NCBI GenBank assembly: GCA_963720375.1
Contig: CAVRFM010000003.1
Location: 38,934 to 102,933, forward strand
Length of the DNA stretch: 64,000 bases
Reading direction: 5' to 3'
From: JAPLHP01 sp963720375
GTDB lineage: Bacteria > Chloroflexota > Dehalococcoidia > UBA2247 > RBG-13-53-26
Shown here in pieces: positions 33,390 to 44,152 of the stretch. Each line of letters opens with the position of its first letter. Positions within the stretch are counted from its first letter, which is position 1. The notes under the pieces were generated by a model. It was given only the letters and a program-made list of their open reading frames with translations, searched no databases and was not told where the DNA came from. Made by a program: the position numbers and the translations under genes.

Positions 33390-34907
33390 ATGGATAACTC
33401 AGTGATCATTATCGGTGCCGGCTTTGGAGGGCTGTCTGCGGGATGCTACGGTCAGATGAACGGCTACCGGACCAGCATCTTTGAGATGCACGATAAGCCG
33501 GGGGGGCTCTGCACCGCATGGCAGCGCAAGGGCTACACTGTAGACGGCTGCCTGCACTGGCTGGTAGGCTCAGCGCCCGGCGGTGCCATGCCGGGGCTAT
33601 ATTCCATCTGGCAGGAACTGGGTGCTTTGCAGGGGCAGCAGGTGATAGACCTCGATTACTTCTATCGGGTCGAAGGCGTTGACGGCAGGGCTTTCAACAT
33701 CTACAGCGACCTTGGCAGCCTGGAGCAGCACATGAAGGAGTTGGCACCCGAGGATGCGAGGTTTATCAGCGAGTACTGCAAAGCTGCGCGCCGCTTCTGC
33801 CGCCTTAACCTGCCTGTGGACAAGGCGCCTGAGATGTACACGCCCTTCGAAGGGTTGAGGTTTATGTTCAAGATACTTCCCTTCCTTGGCGATCTGAGTA
33901 AGTGGAGCCGCATGACAATGAAGGACTTTGCCATGCAGTTCAAGAGCCCGCTGCTGCGGGATGCCTGGCAGCAGGGGCAACCAATCTGGTCACCGGACTT
34001 CTCCTCCTTCTTCATATTGGTGACTCTATCCGCGCTGCATCAAAAATCGGCCGGCTATGTCATCGGCGGCTCTGCGAAGTTGTCCCGTGCCATTGAAAAA
34101 CGTTATCTCGACCTGGGCGGCGAGATCAGATACAAATCACGCGTGACCGAGATACTGGTGGAGAATGACTGCGCCGTGGGCGTCAGATTGGCTGATGGCA
34201 GCGAACACCGCGCTGATTATGTGATCTCGGCGGCTGATGGACATGCCACCATTTTTGAGATGCTCGGTGGGAAGTATATCAATGAGAAGATTCGTGGCTA
34301 CTATGAGAAACTCCTTGTCTTCTCTCCTCTGATCTACATCGGCCTGGGGGTCAACCGTTCCTTTAAGGAGATGCCCCAGATAGTTTCCGGTTTTGCGTTC
34401 CCCCTGGACAAACCGGTGATGATCGCCGGCGAGGAGAGAAAATGGCTGAGTGTGCGCATTCACAACTTCGATCCAACTCTGGCTCCGGAGGGAAAGTCAC
34501 TGCTTACGGTAATGATCGAGTCCAGTTACGCCTACTGGGATTCGCTTCGCCGGGACATGGCGCGCTATACGGCCGAGAAGGAACAGATTGCCGAAACGGT
34601 GGTGGCCCTGCTCGATAAGCGTTTCCCTGGCCTGTCGTCTCAAGTGGAGATGCGGGATGTGGCCACGCCGGTTACGTTTCATCGCTATACCGGCAACTGG
34701 CAGGGTACTTTTGAAGGCTGGCTCCTGACGCCGGAGACGGTGAACTTGCGTATGAAGAAGACTCTACCCGGGCTGAACCGCTTCTATATGTCGGGGCAAT
34801 GGGTGCAGCCGGGCGGTGGCCTGCCCAGCGGCGCCATGACCGGACGCTATGTGGTACAGATGATGTGTAAGCGTGATAGGAAACGCTTTATGGCCACGGT
34901 TCCGTGA
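33390..34907 (+). CDS. FAD-dependent NAD(P)/CrtI-family oxidoreductase (phytoene desaturase-like)
   Basis: The 505-residue protein begins DNSVIIIGAGFGGLSAGC, the dinucleotide-binding GxGxxG with the following glycines of the phytoene dehydrogenase family. Its second FAD element is GGSAKLSRAIEKRYLDLGGE. The C-terminal NRFYMSGQWVQPGGGLPSGA is the typical FAD-contact end. Family members desaturate or isomerise carotenoids or saturate retinoids, and distant ones act on other lipids. There is no carotenoid cluster here, so the substrate is open. The ATG at 33390 follows AAAGGAGAG. Confidence 0.9.
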   Translation: MDNSVIIIGAGFGGLSAGCYGQMNGYRTSIFEMHDKPGGLCTAWQRKGYTVDGCLHWLVGSAPGGAMPGLYSIWQELGALQGQQVIDLDYFYRVEGVDGRAFNIYSDLGSLEQHMKELAPEDARFISEYCKAARRFCRLNLPVDKAPEMYTPFEGLRFMFKILPFLGDLSKWSRMTMKDFAMQFKSPLLRDAWQQGQPIWSPDFSSFFILVTLSALHQKSAGYVIGGSAKLSRAIEKRYLDLGGEIRYKSRVTEILVENDCAVGVRLADGSEHRADYVISAADGHATIFEMLGGKYINEKIRGYYEKLLVFSPLIYIGLGVNRSFKEMPQIVSGFAFPLDKPVMIAGEERKWLSVRIHNFDPTLAPEGKSLLTVMIESSYAYWDSLRRDMARYTAEKEQIAETVVALLDKRFPGLSSQVEMRDVATPVTFHRYTGNWQGTFEGWLLTPETVNLRMKKTLPGLNRFYMSGQWVQPGGGLPSGAMTGRYVVQMMCKRDRKRFMATVP

Positions 34908-34930
34908 GATAGGCGGTCAGGTTTCAGGCT

Positions 34931-35173
34931 TTATCCAAAGCCCTTACCCGATATGAACGTGCAGTAGCCGTAGCTGATCGGTCCTTCCTTGGTTGTCTCG
35001 CAGGGAAACTCAGGGCATTCAAAGCACAGCCTGATGCCCTTATGAAAAGCACATGTGGCTATCTTGCACATCTTGTTCTCCTTTGGTGTGCATCCCTGCA
35101 CTCCATTGGGGCATTTGCTCCTGACCATCAGAGGACATTTTTCGCAGGCAATCCCGCATACACCTATCTTCAT
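34931..35173 (-). CDS. Short DUF3795-family protein
   Basis: An 80-residue cysteine-rich protein: CGIACEKCPL, CPNGVQGC, MCKIATC and CFECPEFPCET. The last matches the CFECPxFPC motif of the DUF3795 protein at 30114. AAGGAGAC precedes the ATG. There are ten cysteines in 80 residues, so metal binding is probable. It is the upstream-most of two minus-strand DUF3795 genes that flank the alpha/beta hydrolase. Function unknown. Confidence 0.85.
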   Translation of the reverse strand: MKIGVCGIACEKCPLMVRSKCPNGVQGCTPKENKMCKIATCAFHKGIRLCFECPEFPCETTKEGPISYGYCTFISGKGFG

Positions 35174-35211
35174 TTTGTGTCTCCTTGCATTTCACTTTTC
35201 GCCTGTAACCG

Positions 35212-35947
35212 CTAAGTAGTGAGGAATTCGTAAACAAGCTTGTTGAATTCGGCTGCACGCTCGCGCTGCGGGGCATGGCCGCAGCGGGGGAAAATATGCA
35301 ACTCGCAGTTTGGGATCAGACTGTGGGCCAGCACGGCTTGAGATGAGGACAGATACGGGTCCCTTTCTCCCCAGACAATCATTGTCCGGGGTTGCAGTCC
35401 TCCTAGACGGCTTAGGAATACCCAGTCCTCTTTCGGGTTCTTCTGTAACCTGGCCCTTCTCTCCTCTTTCCTGGCTATCCTCTTTACTCCTCTGATAAGC
35501 AGAAGGCGCAACTGGGCCTTTCGCCCTATCTCTCCAAGACCCCCGCTGTCTACCAGAACAAGCCTCATGACCTTATCAGGGAAAGACAGGGCAAAGGATA
35601 GAGCCACTATTCCCCCGAGGGAGTGGCTTATGATGTGGGCCGCTTCGATGCCGGACGGCTTCCATGAAATCTCTCAGGAAGGATGCTGACCAGGACGGAG
35701 AAAGGGGCGAGCCGGGCGACTGACTAAGACCAAAACCCGGCATATCCGGAGCGTAAATGCGGAAATCACGGGCGAAAAAGGCGAGATTCTCCTGCCACTC
35801 ATGCCAGTCGTTACCACTACCGTGGATCATGACAAGCGGTGGGCCACTCCCCAGGCATTTGTAATGGATATCAAGCCCTTGTATCTTTGCCCAGCAGCTT
35901 GAGGGATCCCATTTATCCGGTGTTGTCTGCAGATCCGTTTCCGTCAT
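35212..35947 (-). CDS. Alpha/beta-fold hydrolase, frameshifted near 35652
   Basis: The N-terminal part (from ATG 35947) has LVMIHGSGNDWHEWQ and YAPDMPGFGLS. It changes frame at GTCCGGC, and the C-terminal part holds the nucleophile elbow ISHSLGGIVALSF, the acid in VWGERDPYLS and the histidine in FPRCGHAPQ. Removing one base of the CC/GG pair near 35653 gives one intact enzyme of about 244 residues. The start overlaps the stop of the DUF3795 gene at 35944 (ATGA), so the two are translationally coupled. This operon is DUF3795, hydrolase, and perhaps the short DUF3795. The substrate is unknown. Confidence 0.8.
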
Positions 35948-36390
35948 TCCCACGAATAGTGCTCTTTCCTATTGCTGCTCCAGTGTTCCACTCCTTTATC
36001 ACGTATCAATTCCAGATGATACTGCAGATTGGGGTGAATTTTCTTCAGCGGGTCGAGTAATTCACAGTGCTTGTAGGTCCGGCATTCCCAGCAACCTTCA
36101 AGCCGGTTCTTGACAGCACATTCTCTGACCTTGCAGCCCGGTTTGCCTCCTCCTGCTCTGCACGGAGCAGGGCATTCCAGTTTTCTGATCTCCTGAAGAA
36201 CCATGACGAAATCAGGATATTCCTGGAACACTTTGCTGTTTCTCGATTTTAACTCGGCATACTTTTCAAACTGGAGTGTTGTCAGGGTGTTCTCTACCTC
36301 TTCCATAATAGAGAAGAGGTGTTTATTTGAAGGAATGCAATCCAGGCAATACAAACCGCAAAAAGCCGTGTATTTCTTAGTGTCTACCAT
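35944..36390 (-). CDS. DUF3795 domain protein
   Basis: The 148-residue protein starts at the ATG at 36390 after AAAGGGA. It has FCGLYCLDCIP near the start, CPAPCRAGGGKPGCKVREC and GCWECRTYKHCELL, the clusters of DUF3795. A longer helical insert sits between the first and second clusters. The end overlaps the next gene's start by four bases. Function unknown. Confidence 0.85.
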   Translation of the reverse strand: MVDTKKYTAFCGLYCLDCIPSNKHLFSIMEEVENTLTTLQFEKYAELKSRNSKVFQEYPDFVMVLQEIRKLECPAPCRAGGGKPGCKVRECAVKNRLEGCWECRTYKHCELLDPLKKIHPNLQYHLELIRDKGVEHWSSNRKEHYSWE

Positions 36391-36412
36391 AGTTGTTCCC
36401 TTTCCCTGACAT

Positions 36413-36466
36413 TCCGGCGAAGCTTGTCCCCGTGAGAACGGGGAGCAGGAATCCACATCATGTTCT
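36413..36466. repeat. REP-like palindrome
   Basis: CCCCGT-GAGA-ACGGGG (36428-36443) lies within a segment that, read on the minus strand (GGATTCCTGC...GGGGACAAGCTTCG), matches 14175-14212. This is a dispersed palindromic repeat. Confidence 0.65.
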
Positions 36467-36549
36467 TCCGTCACCTCAACCGAGGATGGTCTGCCAGACA
36501 GCCATTAGATAATTGTATTATATAATGATTGTATCTTCCGTATGCCCGC

Positions 36550-36572
36550 AGTGGCGGTTCGCGGATCGCCAC
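36550..36572. terminator. Hairpin after the response regulator
   Basis: AGTGGCG-GTTCGCGGAT-CGCCACT lies immediately after the stop of the response regulator on the minus strand. It has no T run. Confidence 0.45.
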
Positions 36573-37298
36573 TTACTTTTCGAATTCTTTGAAGCGGTAG
36601 CCCAGGCCCCGCTCGCTGAGGATGTACCTGGGGTTCTTGGGGTCTTTCTCTATCTTCTGCCTCAGATATGTTACATAGAGGCGCACGTATTGATCCTCAT
36701 CACGATATTCCGTTCCCCACACCCTGGAGAGTAGCATCTCATGGGTCAGTAATTTGCCGGCATTGGTCACCAGTTGATAGAGCAAGCGGTACTCGGTAGG
36801 CCTCAGGCGGACCTCCTTCCCCCGGACGATGACCTTCCGCTGGTCGAAGTTGATCCGCAATTCATCATCAACCGCGATCTCTGATCCGGCTGCCGCTGTT
36901 GCCGGCTCTGTCCTCCTCAGCACCGCCCTTATGCGGGAAACCAGCTCCCTCGGGCCGAAGGGTTTGGTAATGTAATCGTCAGCGCCCAGGTCAAGCCCCC
37001 TGATACGGTCAACCTCTTCTCCCTTGGCACTAAGGAAGATGACCGGAATCGCCGAGATATCCCGGAGCTTTTCCAGGGTTTCAAACCCATCTATGTCGGG
37101 CATCATGATGTCCAGGACCACCAGGTCGGGCATCTCCTTGGCTGCCTTCTCCAGTGCCTCATAGCCATTGGCCGCCCTGACCACTCGGAACCCCTCCAGT
37201 TCCAGGTTCATGGCGATGAACTCCACCACATGTGGCTCATCGTCCACTACGAGCACCGTCTTGCCTGAAACTGTGGTCACCGGTCTATCCTCATCCAC
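36573..37298 (-). CDS. OmpR-family response regulator
   Basis: The 241-residue regulator has a receiver domain with the acidic pair in VLVVDDEPHV, the phospho-acceptor in DLVVLDIMMPD (Asp near residue 62), the Thr/Ser in FLSAKG and the Lys in ITKPF. A winged-helix output domain follows (RLRPTEYRLLYQLVTNAGKL, VRLYVTYLRQKIEKD). It starts at a GTG three bases after the sensor kinase stop, so the two are one operon. The KdpE-like spacing does not identify the target genes. Confidence 0.93.
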   Translation of the reverse strand: MDEDRPVTTVSGKTVLVVDDEPHVVEFIAMNLELEGFRVVRAANGYEALEKAAKEMPDLVVLDIMMPDIDGFETLEKLRDISAIPVIFLSAKGEEVDRIRGLDLGADDYITKPFGPRELVSRIRAVLRRTEPATAAAGSEIAVDDELRINFDQRKVIVRGKEVRLRPTEYRLLYQLVTNAGKLLTHEMLLSRVWGTEYRDEDQYVRLYVTYLRQKIEKDPKNPRYILSERGLGYRFKEFEK

Positions 37299-37301
37299 AT
37301 T

Positions 37302-38852
37302 TTAGCGTCTTTCCTGCAAAGGGAGGGTGAAGGTAAAGCGCGAACCCGTTCCCAATTCGCTGGATATCTCTATCTTGCCCCCGTGAGCTTCGATTATTGA
37401 TTTGCAGATATATAGACCCAGTCCCATTCCCCGCACCATTTTCACCTGGCTGCTGTCTCCTCTGCGGAACCGCTCGAAGATATGCTCCAAGTCCCTCCGT
37501 GGAATACCTATGCCCTCATCGGCCACCGTTATCTTCACATTGGCGCTATCTACCTTACCAGTGATGGTTATCTTACCGCCGCGGGGCGAGTATTTGATAG
37601 CATTGTCCACCAGGTTGGTGATGACCTCTTCCAGTCGCTCCGGGTCGGCGTGCACCGCGGGGAAGTCGGGATCAAAATCTATCTCGAAGGTGTGATTATT
37701 GGTTGTAGCCTCAAGCCGGCGCACCACCTTGCCGGCCAGAGTGGGCAGTTGTACCTCCTCCTTTTTCAGGGTCACCGTGCGGGTCTCGATGCGCGAGGCG
37801 AGCAGCAGCCTGTTTACCAGCTTGCTCAGGCGGTCGCACTCCTCTTCGATCACCTGGAGACCATTGCGCAGCGTTTTCTTATTCCACCTGGCGTCGCTCC
37901 GGGCCAGGGTACTGGTGTAACCCTTGATGATGGAGAGCGGTGTCTGTAGCTCGTGACCCAGCATGGAGAGAAAGGTCGATCTCAGGTTTTCGACTTCCCG
38001 CAGCCGCGTGATGTCGCGAACATTGATCACGGCGCTCAGCGGCTGCCCCCGGTCACGGGAGCGGACCACGGAATAGACCATGGCCACTTCGATGTCCTGC
38101 CCATCCGCTGCCTGAATCCTTCCCTGTAACTCACAGGTGGGCAGGCAACCCTCTCCACGCATCAGCATGGGGCACCTGGTCGTGTTGCAGATCGATCTCC
38201 CTTCCCAGTCGCGCAGATTCAACATCTCATAGCACGGTTGGCCCATCACTGTTCCTCTGGAATAACCGGTGAGCTTCTCCATGGCCGAATTGAAGCCCAC
38301 GATCCTGCGTCTGGCGTCGATGCTCATGATGCCCTCGGCGCTTCCCTCGAGCATGGACTCCATCTTGTCTTTCTCATCGGAGAGCACCTGGACCAGCCTG
38401 GCATTATCGATGGCAATGGCAGCTTGCCTGGCGAAGGCGGTTAGTGTGGCCTGATCTAGTCTGGAGAAGGGACCTGCTTCCAGGGGGCGCAGTATGTAGA
38501 TAAGGCCCACCGACCTGTTGCCGATCTGCAGTGGCAGTGCGATTATGGGATTCAGGATGACCCCCTGGTCAGAGGTAGGCAGAGGGGGCCCCAGGTTCAG
38601 AGCAGACAGCAGGTTGAAGTTACGTGCACTTGTCGCCAGGTCAGGTATGGCCTCGTCGAGCAAGGGTAATAGCTGGTCCTGGGCCTTTCCATCCAGCCCG
38701 TAGAAATCGCTGGCAACGAAGCGGTGCTCTGACTCGCTCCAGGTAGCTACCACACCGGCGATGCCCCCGAGAGCTTCGATGGCGTTCTTCAGAATCATCC
38801 GTACCGTGGCTTGAAGATCAGGCTGCTGTGGTGTTGTCTGTGAAATTTCCAT
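37302..38852 (-). CDS. Soluble sensor histidine kinase (GAF-PAS-HisKA-HATPase)
   Basis: The 516-residue kinase has an N-terminal GAF-like domain (about 20-155), a short coiled coil, a PAS domain (MLEGSAEGIMSIDARRRIVG) with a cysteine cluster (CNTTRCPMLMRGEGCLPTC), then HisKA with the H box SMLGHELQTPLSII. The HATPase has the N box NLVDNAIKYSPRGG, G1 ADEGIGIP, the F box FERFRRG and G2 GMGLGLYICKSI. No membrane helix is present, so it senses something inside the cell; the cysteine-rich PAS suggests redox or a metal. Its regulator is next in the operon. Confidence 0.93.
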   Translation of the reverse strand: MEISQTTPQQPDLQATVRMILKNAIEALGGIAGVVATWSESEHRFVASDFYGLDGKAQDQLLPLLDEAIPDLATSARNFNLLSALNLGPPLPTSDQGVILNPIIALPLQIGNRSVGLIYILRPLEAGPFSRLDQATLTAFARQAAIAIDNARLVQVLSDEKDKMESMLEGSAEGIMSIDARRRIVGFNSAMEKLTGYSRGTVMGQPCYEMLNLRDWEGRSICNTTRCPMLMRGEGCLPTCELQGRIQAADGQDIEVAMVYSVVRSRDRGQPLSAVINVRDITRLREVENLRSTFLSMLGHELQTPLSIIKGYTSTLARSDARWNKKTLRNGLQVIEEECDRLSKLVNRLLLASRIETRTVTLKKEEVQLPTLAGKVVRRLEATTNNHTFEIDFDPDFPAVHADPERLEEVITNLVDNAIKYSPRGGKITITGKVDSANVKITVADEGIGIPRRDLEHIFERFRRGDSSQVKMVRGMGLGLYICKSIIEAHGGKIEISSELGTGSRFTFTLPLQERR

Positions 38853-39108
38853 CGCTAACTCAACTTGTCCTCTGGGAGAACCTCATGGTTTCCCCGGCAT
38901 ATCTGTCATGCCTGCGAAAGCAGACATCCGGAATTTCTAACGCATTTCTAATATTTCTCAAGCATTATTCTAACACAGCCCCGTTTATACTTTTAGTTGT
39001 AGTTTGTCTAGAGGGAAGATATCGAGATTCAGTCGCATAGACAGTTGGAGTCCTATCCATAAACCGATGAGAGAGAATATCAAATTAAGATCAGGAAAGG
39101 AGGAGTAG

Positions 39109-39420
39109 ATGTCAGCAAAGGCAAAGACAACCAGTAAGCTCGAGCCGCTTGGAGACCGGGTAGTGATTAAGCCAGCCAAGCGGGAAGAGATGACCAAGAC
39201 AGGCCTTGTGCTTCCGGAGACGGCCAAGGAAAAGCCTCAGGAGGGTGAGGTCGTTGCTATCGGTCCCGGCAAGATGACTGATGATGGCAAAAGGATTGCC
39301 ATGGATGTCAAGGTGGGAGATGTGGTGGTTTACGCCAAGTATGCGGGAACCGAGTTTAAGCTTGAAGATGAAGAGTTGATCATCGTTCGCGAAAGCGACA
39401 TTCTGGCTAAGAAGAGTTAG
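39109..39420 (+). CDS. groES: Co-chaperonin GroES
   Basis: A 103-residue GroES with LEPLGDRVVIKPAKREEMTK and the glycine-containing mobile loop (TKTGLVLPETAKEKPQEGEV), then VGDVVVYAKYAGTEFKLEDEELIIVRESDILA. It caps the GroEL ring. AAAGGAGGAG precedes the ATG. The upstream gap (38853-39108) shows no CIRCE inverted repeat, so HrcA control is not supported. groEL follows 16 bp later. Confidence 0.97.
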   Translation: MSAKAKTTSKLEPLGDRVVIKPAKREEMTKTGLVLPETAKEKPQEGEVVAIGPGKMTDDGKRIAMDVKVGDVVVYAKYAGTEFKLEDEELIIVRESDILAKKS

Positions 39421-39436
39421 GAAAGGAGGAAGAAAG

Positions 39437-41050
<1,614 letters not shown>

Positions 41051-41080
41051 GCCAGTAGACCATAAATAAATTGAACGTAG

Positions 41081-41109
41081 AGGGGCGGCTCTTGTTGTGA
41101 GCCGCCCCT
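41081..41109. terminator. Hairpin after groEL (GGGGCGG family)
   Basis: AGGGGCGGCTC-TTGTTGT-GAGCCGCCCCT is a perfect 11-bp stem about 30 bp after the groEL stop. The T run is missing, but position suggests a transcript end. It belongs to the same palindrome family as 6880, 9537 and 54363. Confidence 0.6.
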
Positions 41110-41223
41110 ACTTGAGGGAAGAGCCGAGCTATAAGAGTTAGTCTCTCCGTAGAAAGTGGGTGTCAGAGAGATCCGATATGGAACGGCGCTATGAAGGTTC
41201 TGTAGTAACCGGTGGTCTGTCAG

Positions 41224-41625
41224 ATGGGTAGCAGGGGCTCTTGTGAGCAAACGGAGCAGGTCAGCATCTCGTGCTTGCGTTGCGGTGAGTGTTGTACGAG
41301 GTACCAGGTTCGGTTGGATTTGATGGAAGCGCGACGTATTGCTGATGGACTGGGGATTGTGTGGGATAAGTTCCTGGAAAGGTATACTGATCAGACCTGG
41401 CCGGGTACAAACAGCGTTCTCATACGCCATGAGAATGGGGCGTGTGCCTTTTTGGAACACCTGGACGAGGGCAAGTCGACCTGTTGCCGTATCCATGATT
41501 TTAAACCGACTTCCTGCCGGGAATGGTCGCCCGGCCTTTACCGGCGCGAGTGCCGAACAGGCTTGAGCAAACATTGGGGACTTGCGGTTAGTTCTTCAGG
41601 ACAAATCGGCCTGAGGATAGAGTAA
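41224..41625 (+). CDS. YkgJ-family cysteine cluster protein
   Basis: The 133-residue protein has SCLRCGECCTRY near the start and CRIHDFKPTSCREW later, the two halves of the YkgJ (Fe-S or zinc) cysteine cluster. Between them is ENGACAFLE. YkgJ proteins are small, possibly Fe-S binding proteins of uncertain role. I chose the ATG at 41224 (MGSRGSCE); a GTG at 41212 is in frame. A second member with a similar cluster lies at 55106. Confidence 0.87.
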   Translation: MGSRGSCEQTEQVSISCLRCGECCTRYQVRLDLMEARRIADGLGIVWDKFLERYTDQTWPGTNSVLIRHENGACAFLEHLDEGKSTCCRIHDFKPTSCREWSPGLYRRECRTGLSKHWGLAVSSSGQIGLRIE

Positions 41626-41675
41626 AGGCTTTTTGATCTTTGTAGGAGTTGCCGTTGGGTGATAGGAGAAATTGA

Positions 41676-42044
41676 ATGCCGACCTACGAGTATCAGTGTA
41701 ATGCGTGCTCTCTACGGTTTGAGTTAAAGAGGCATTTTGATGAGAAAGTAGAGGCCGATTGCCCGCAGTGCTCCAGTCAGGCCCGCCGCCTGTTCTCTCC
41801 GGTGCCCATTGTTTTTAAGGGACCGGGGTTCTATGTGACCGACAATGCTGCAGAGAACAGTAGCCTTAAGTCCAGCGGCAAGCGAGATGAGGACAAGCCG
41901 GCAGAAAAGAAGAAAGAGTCAGAACCGGCGAAGGGCAAGAAAAGCGAATCAGAACCGGCGAGGCAAGAAGAACGAATCGGAACCGGCGAGGGACAGGAAG
42001 AACGAGGTTACGGTATGATGGCCCATGGGGGATCTGCTCCCTGA
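41676..42044 (+). CDS. FmdB-family zinc-ribbon protein with repetitive tail, likely frameshifted near 41961
   Basis: The start MPTYEYQCNACSLRFELK and CPQCSSQARRLFS are the FmdB zinc ribbon. The tail is made of repeats of about 30 bases encoding KKxESEPAx. In the last unit the frame slips. The called frame reads RQEERIGTGEGQ, while the +1 frame continues the repeat (KKNESEPARDRKNEVTV) to a stop at 42018. Removing one base near 41961 restores the repeat and shortens the protein to about 114 residues. The family's role is uncertain. Confidence 0.82.
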   Translation: MPTYEYQCNACSLRFELKRHFDEKVEADCPQCSSQARRLFSPVPIVFKGPGFYVTDNAAENSSLKSSGKRDEDKPAEKKKESEPAKGKKSESEPARQEERIGTGEGQEERGYGMMAHGGSAP

Positions 42045-42173
42045 GCTATTATCCTTAGCATTGGAATCCGGAACAAGGTTAGTGGGAAGATAGAAGACAA
42101 TCTGTAATCTCTCCTGTGCAATCCGGATGCGATAAATTCCCCTGTATTCATAAGTTGCGTGAGAGGATGCCCT

Positions 42174-43289
42174 ATGGCAAAACGAGACTACTACGAAGTT
42201 CTGGGCATCGATAGAAACGCCGACGAAGCCACCATCAAAAAGGCCTACCGCAGTCTGGCCATGCAACATCACCCCGATAAAAACCACAATGATGATCAGG
42301 CTGTAGAAAAAATGAAGCAAATCAACGAGGCCTATGCAGTCCTGTGTGATCCCCAAAAACGTAGCCTGTATGACAGGTATGGTCATGCGGGCCTCGAGGG
42401 ATATGCTCCGGAGGACATATTCCGTGGGGTGGATTTTGGCAGCCTATTCAGAGAGTCCGGGCTAGGGGGCTTTGGCGATAGCATCTTCGATAGCCTTTTC
42501 GGCGGGAGTACGGCGACCGGAAGAGGGGCCAGAAGGGGTGCTAACCTTAGATATGATCTCAGTGTGACTCTGGAGGAGGTAGCCTCCGGTGTGGAGAAGA
42601 CTGTGGAGTTGCCTAAAGCCGAGAAGTGTTCTGCATGTAATGGAACAGGTGCCCAGCCAGATGGCCTGGTAGATTGCCGCAAGTGTCGGGGCACCGGCCA
42701 GATTGTCATGGAGCAGAGGTCGGGATATGGCATAATCAGGCAGATCATGGTCTGTGGCGATTGCCGGGGCAAGGGCAAAATTGTGAAGAAGGCCTGCAAG
42801 GAGTGCCGGGGCAAGGGCATTATCGAGCGGACCAAGGAGATAAGAGTGGTTGTCCCTGCCGGTGCCGACACGGGTCACCAGATCAGGATTGAGGGAGAAG
42901 GCGGGATAGGCGAGGGACTTCCCGGTGACCTCTATATCGTTTTTAATGTGGAGAAGCATCCTGTTTTTGAGAGGCATGGCGACGATATCTATCTTCAGCA
43001 GGACATCAGCTTTACTACAGCGGCTCTGGGCGGACAGGTGCAGGTGCGCGGTCTCGATGGTGATCTCGATCTTGACATAACTGAAGGGGCGCAGACCGGG
43101 ACGGTGTTCCGCATCACGGGCAAGGGTATTCCCCACCTGAACCATCGCGGCAGGGGAGACGAGTATGTTGTAGTCAGGGTAATTACCCCTACCAAACTGA
43201 GCCGCGAGGAAAAGGAGTTACTCAAGGGATTTGAAAGGCTGAGACAGAAATCAGGTAGTGACAAGCATGGCGAGGGTAAGAAAGGTTGA
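42174..43289 (+). CDS. dnaJ: Chaperone protein DnaJ
   Basis: A 371-residue type I J protein. The J domain has the HPD triad at residues 33-35. The G/F region (GSLFRESGLGGFGDSIFDSL) is shorter than usual. The central zinc domain has four CxxCxGxG-type repeats: CSACNGTG, CRKCRGTG, CGDCRGKG and CKECRGKG. The C-terminal substrate domains follow. It stimulates the ATPase of DnaK and hands on substrates. dnaK and grpE are not in the window. The ATG at 42174 is preceded by GAGAGGATG. Confidence 0.96.
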   Translation: MAKRDYYEVLGIDRNADEATIKKAYRSLAMQHHPDKNHNDDQAVEKMKQINEAYAVLCDPQKRSLYDRYGHAGLEGYAPEDIFRGVDFGSLFRESGLGGFGDSIFDSLFGGSTATGRGARRGANLRYDLSVTLEEVASGVEKTVELPKAEKCSACNGTGAQPDGLVDCRKCRGTGQIVMEQRSGYGIIRQIMVCGDCRGKGKIVKKACKECRGKGIIERTKEIRVVVPAGADTGHQIRIEGEGGIGEGLPGDLYIVFNVEKHPVFERHGDDIYLQQDISFTTAALGGQVQVRGLDGDLDLDITEGAQTGTVFRITGKGIPHLNHRGRGDEYVVVRVITPTKLSREEKELLKGFERLRQKSGSDKHGEGKKG

Positions 43290-43338
43290 ACCTTGCTCAG
43301 CCGCAGCGGGCCATAACAAGATACGGCGTGGAGAGGGA

Positions 43339-44076
43339 GTGCCGGGCACTCTGACAAAGGAAGAAGAACCAGTCCGCGCAGAAAAGAGAAAGGCGTTGGG
43401 AGAAGAGCTAGGGCGAATTGAGAAGCCGTCCGTCGAGTCCTTCGGGGAGGAGAGAAAGCTCTTCGTCGTTCCCCTGATATTTGGGGGCGACGATGCTCCG
43501 GCTGAGTATTTGGAGAAATACGAGCTCTACTGGCAGCAGGCCAGCGACCATATTGCCAGGCTGGAGTCGAAGATCGGCAAGGTCAACCGTATCTACCACG
43601 AATCGGTTGTGGTTGGTGGTGAAAAGGGTCTGGAGATTATGGAGAGGCTCAATCTCAGCAGTTGCCAGATCGCCAGAGAAAAGTGCCAGAATGGTGCTCA
43701 GCTAGAGGCCACGGATGACAGGGAACTGGCTGAGGAGAGCATGGACTGGGAGAGATGCCTTATGCTGGGTTTTATGAGCGATAAGGTGGCCCGGATGGTT
43801 GGTGAATTCTATGTTGAGGCCTCTCGGAAAAGGTATGAAGGCATCGCCAGGAAGATTGATGAGACTTTGAAGACTGGCGAAAAAGCGATCCTCTTCATCA
43901 GCGGAGGGCACCGGATACAATTCCCTCAGGATATGCAGGTGTTCAGCGTATTTCCCCCCGCGCTGGACCAGATTCACAAGTGGTTACGCGACCGCTCAGA
44001 AGGCGAACCGGTGGAACCGAGAAGCAAAAGCCAAATCCAGAGTCTTAATACCCTTGTCTTAGGAACCCTCAAGTGA
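43339..44076 (+). CDS. Conserved-looking hypothetical protein
   Basis: The frame opens at 43258, but its first 27 codons overlap dnaJ and look non-coding. A GTG at 43339 lies five bases after GGAG, giving 245 residues. Features include KLFVVPLIFGGDDAPAEYLE, a helix-rich middle (YWQQASDHIARLESKIGKVN), SCQIAREKCQ, and ILFISGGHRIQFPQDMQVFS near the end. This could be an alpha/beta domain. There is no membrane helix. I do not recognise a named family, though related proteins may exist in this lineage. It lies 50 bp after dnaJ and may share its transcript. Confidence 0.75.
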   Translation: MPGTLTKEEEPVRAEKRKALGEELGRIEKPSVESFGEERKLFVVPLIFGGDDAPAEYLEKYELYWQQASDHIARLESKIGKVNRIYHESVVVGGEKGLEIMERLNLSSCQIAREKCQNGAQLEATDDRELAEESMDWERCLMLGFMSDKVARMVGEFYVEASRKRYEGIARKIDETLKTGEKAILFISGGHRIQFPQDMQVFSVFPPALDQIHKWLRDRSEGEPVEPRSKSQIQSLNTLVLGTLK

Positions 44077-44152
44077 ATGTCCACCCGCGTCCGGACATGC
44101 TGGCCGTCCGACTAGCCAACATCCTTCCGCTCCATCGCCGGGTAAAAAGAAA

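Noticed and set aside
38853..39108. Search for a CIRCE operator before groES
   Set aside because: TTAGCACTC and GAGTGCTAA are not found in this gap, so HrcA regulation is not supported.
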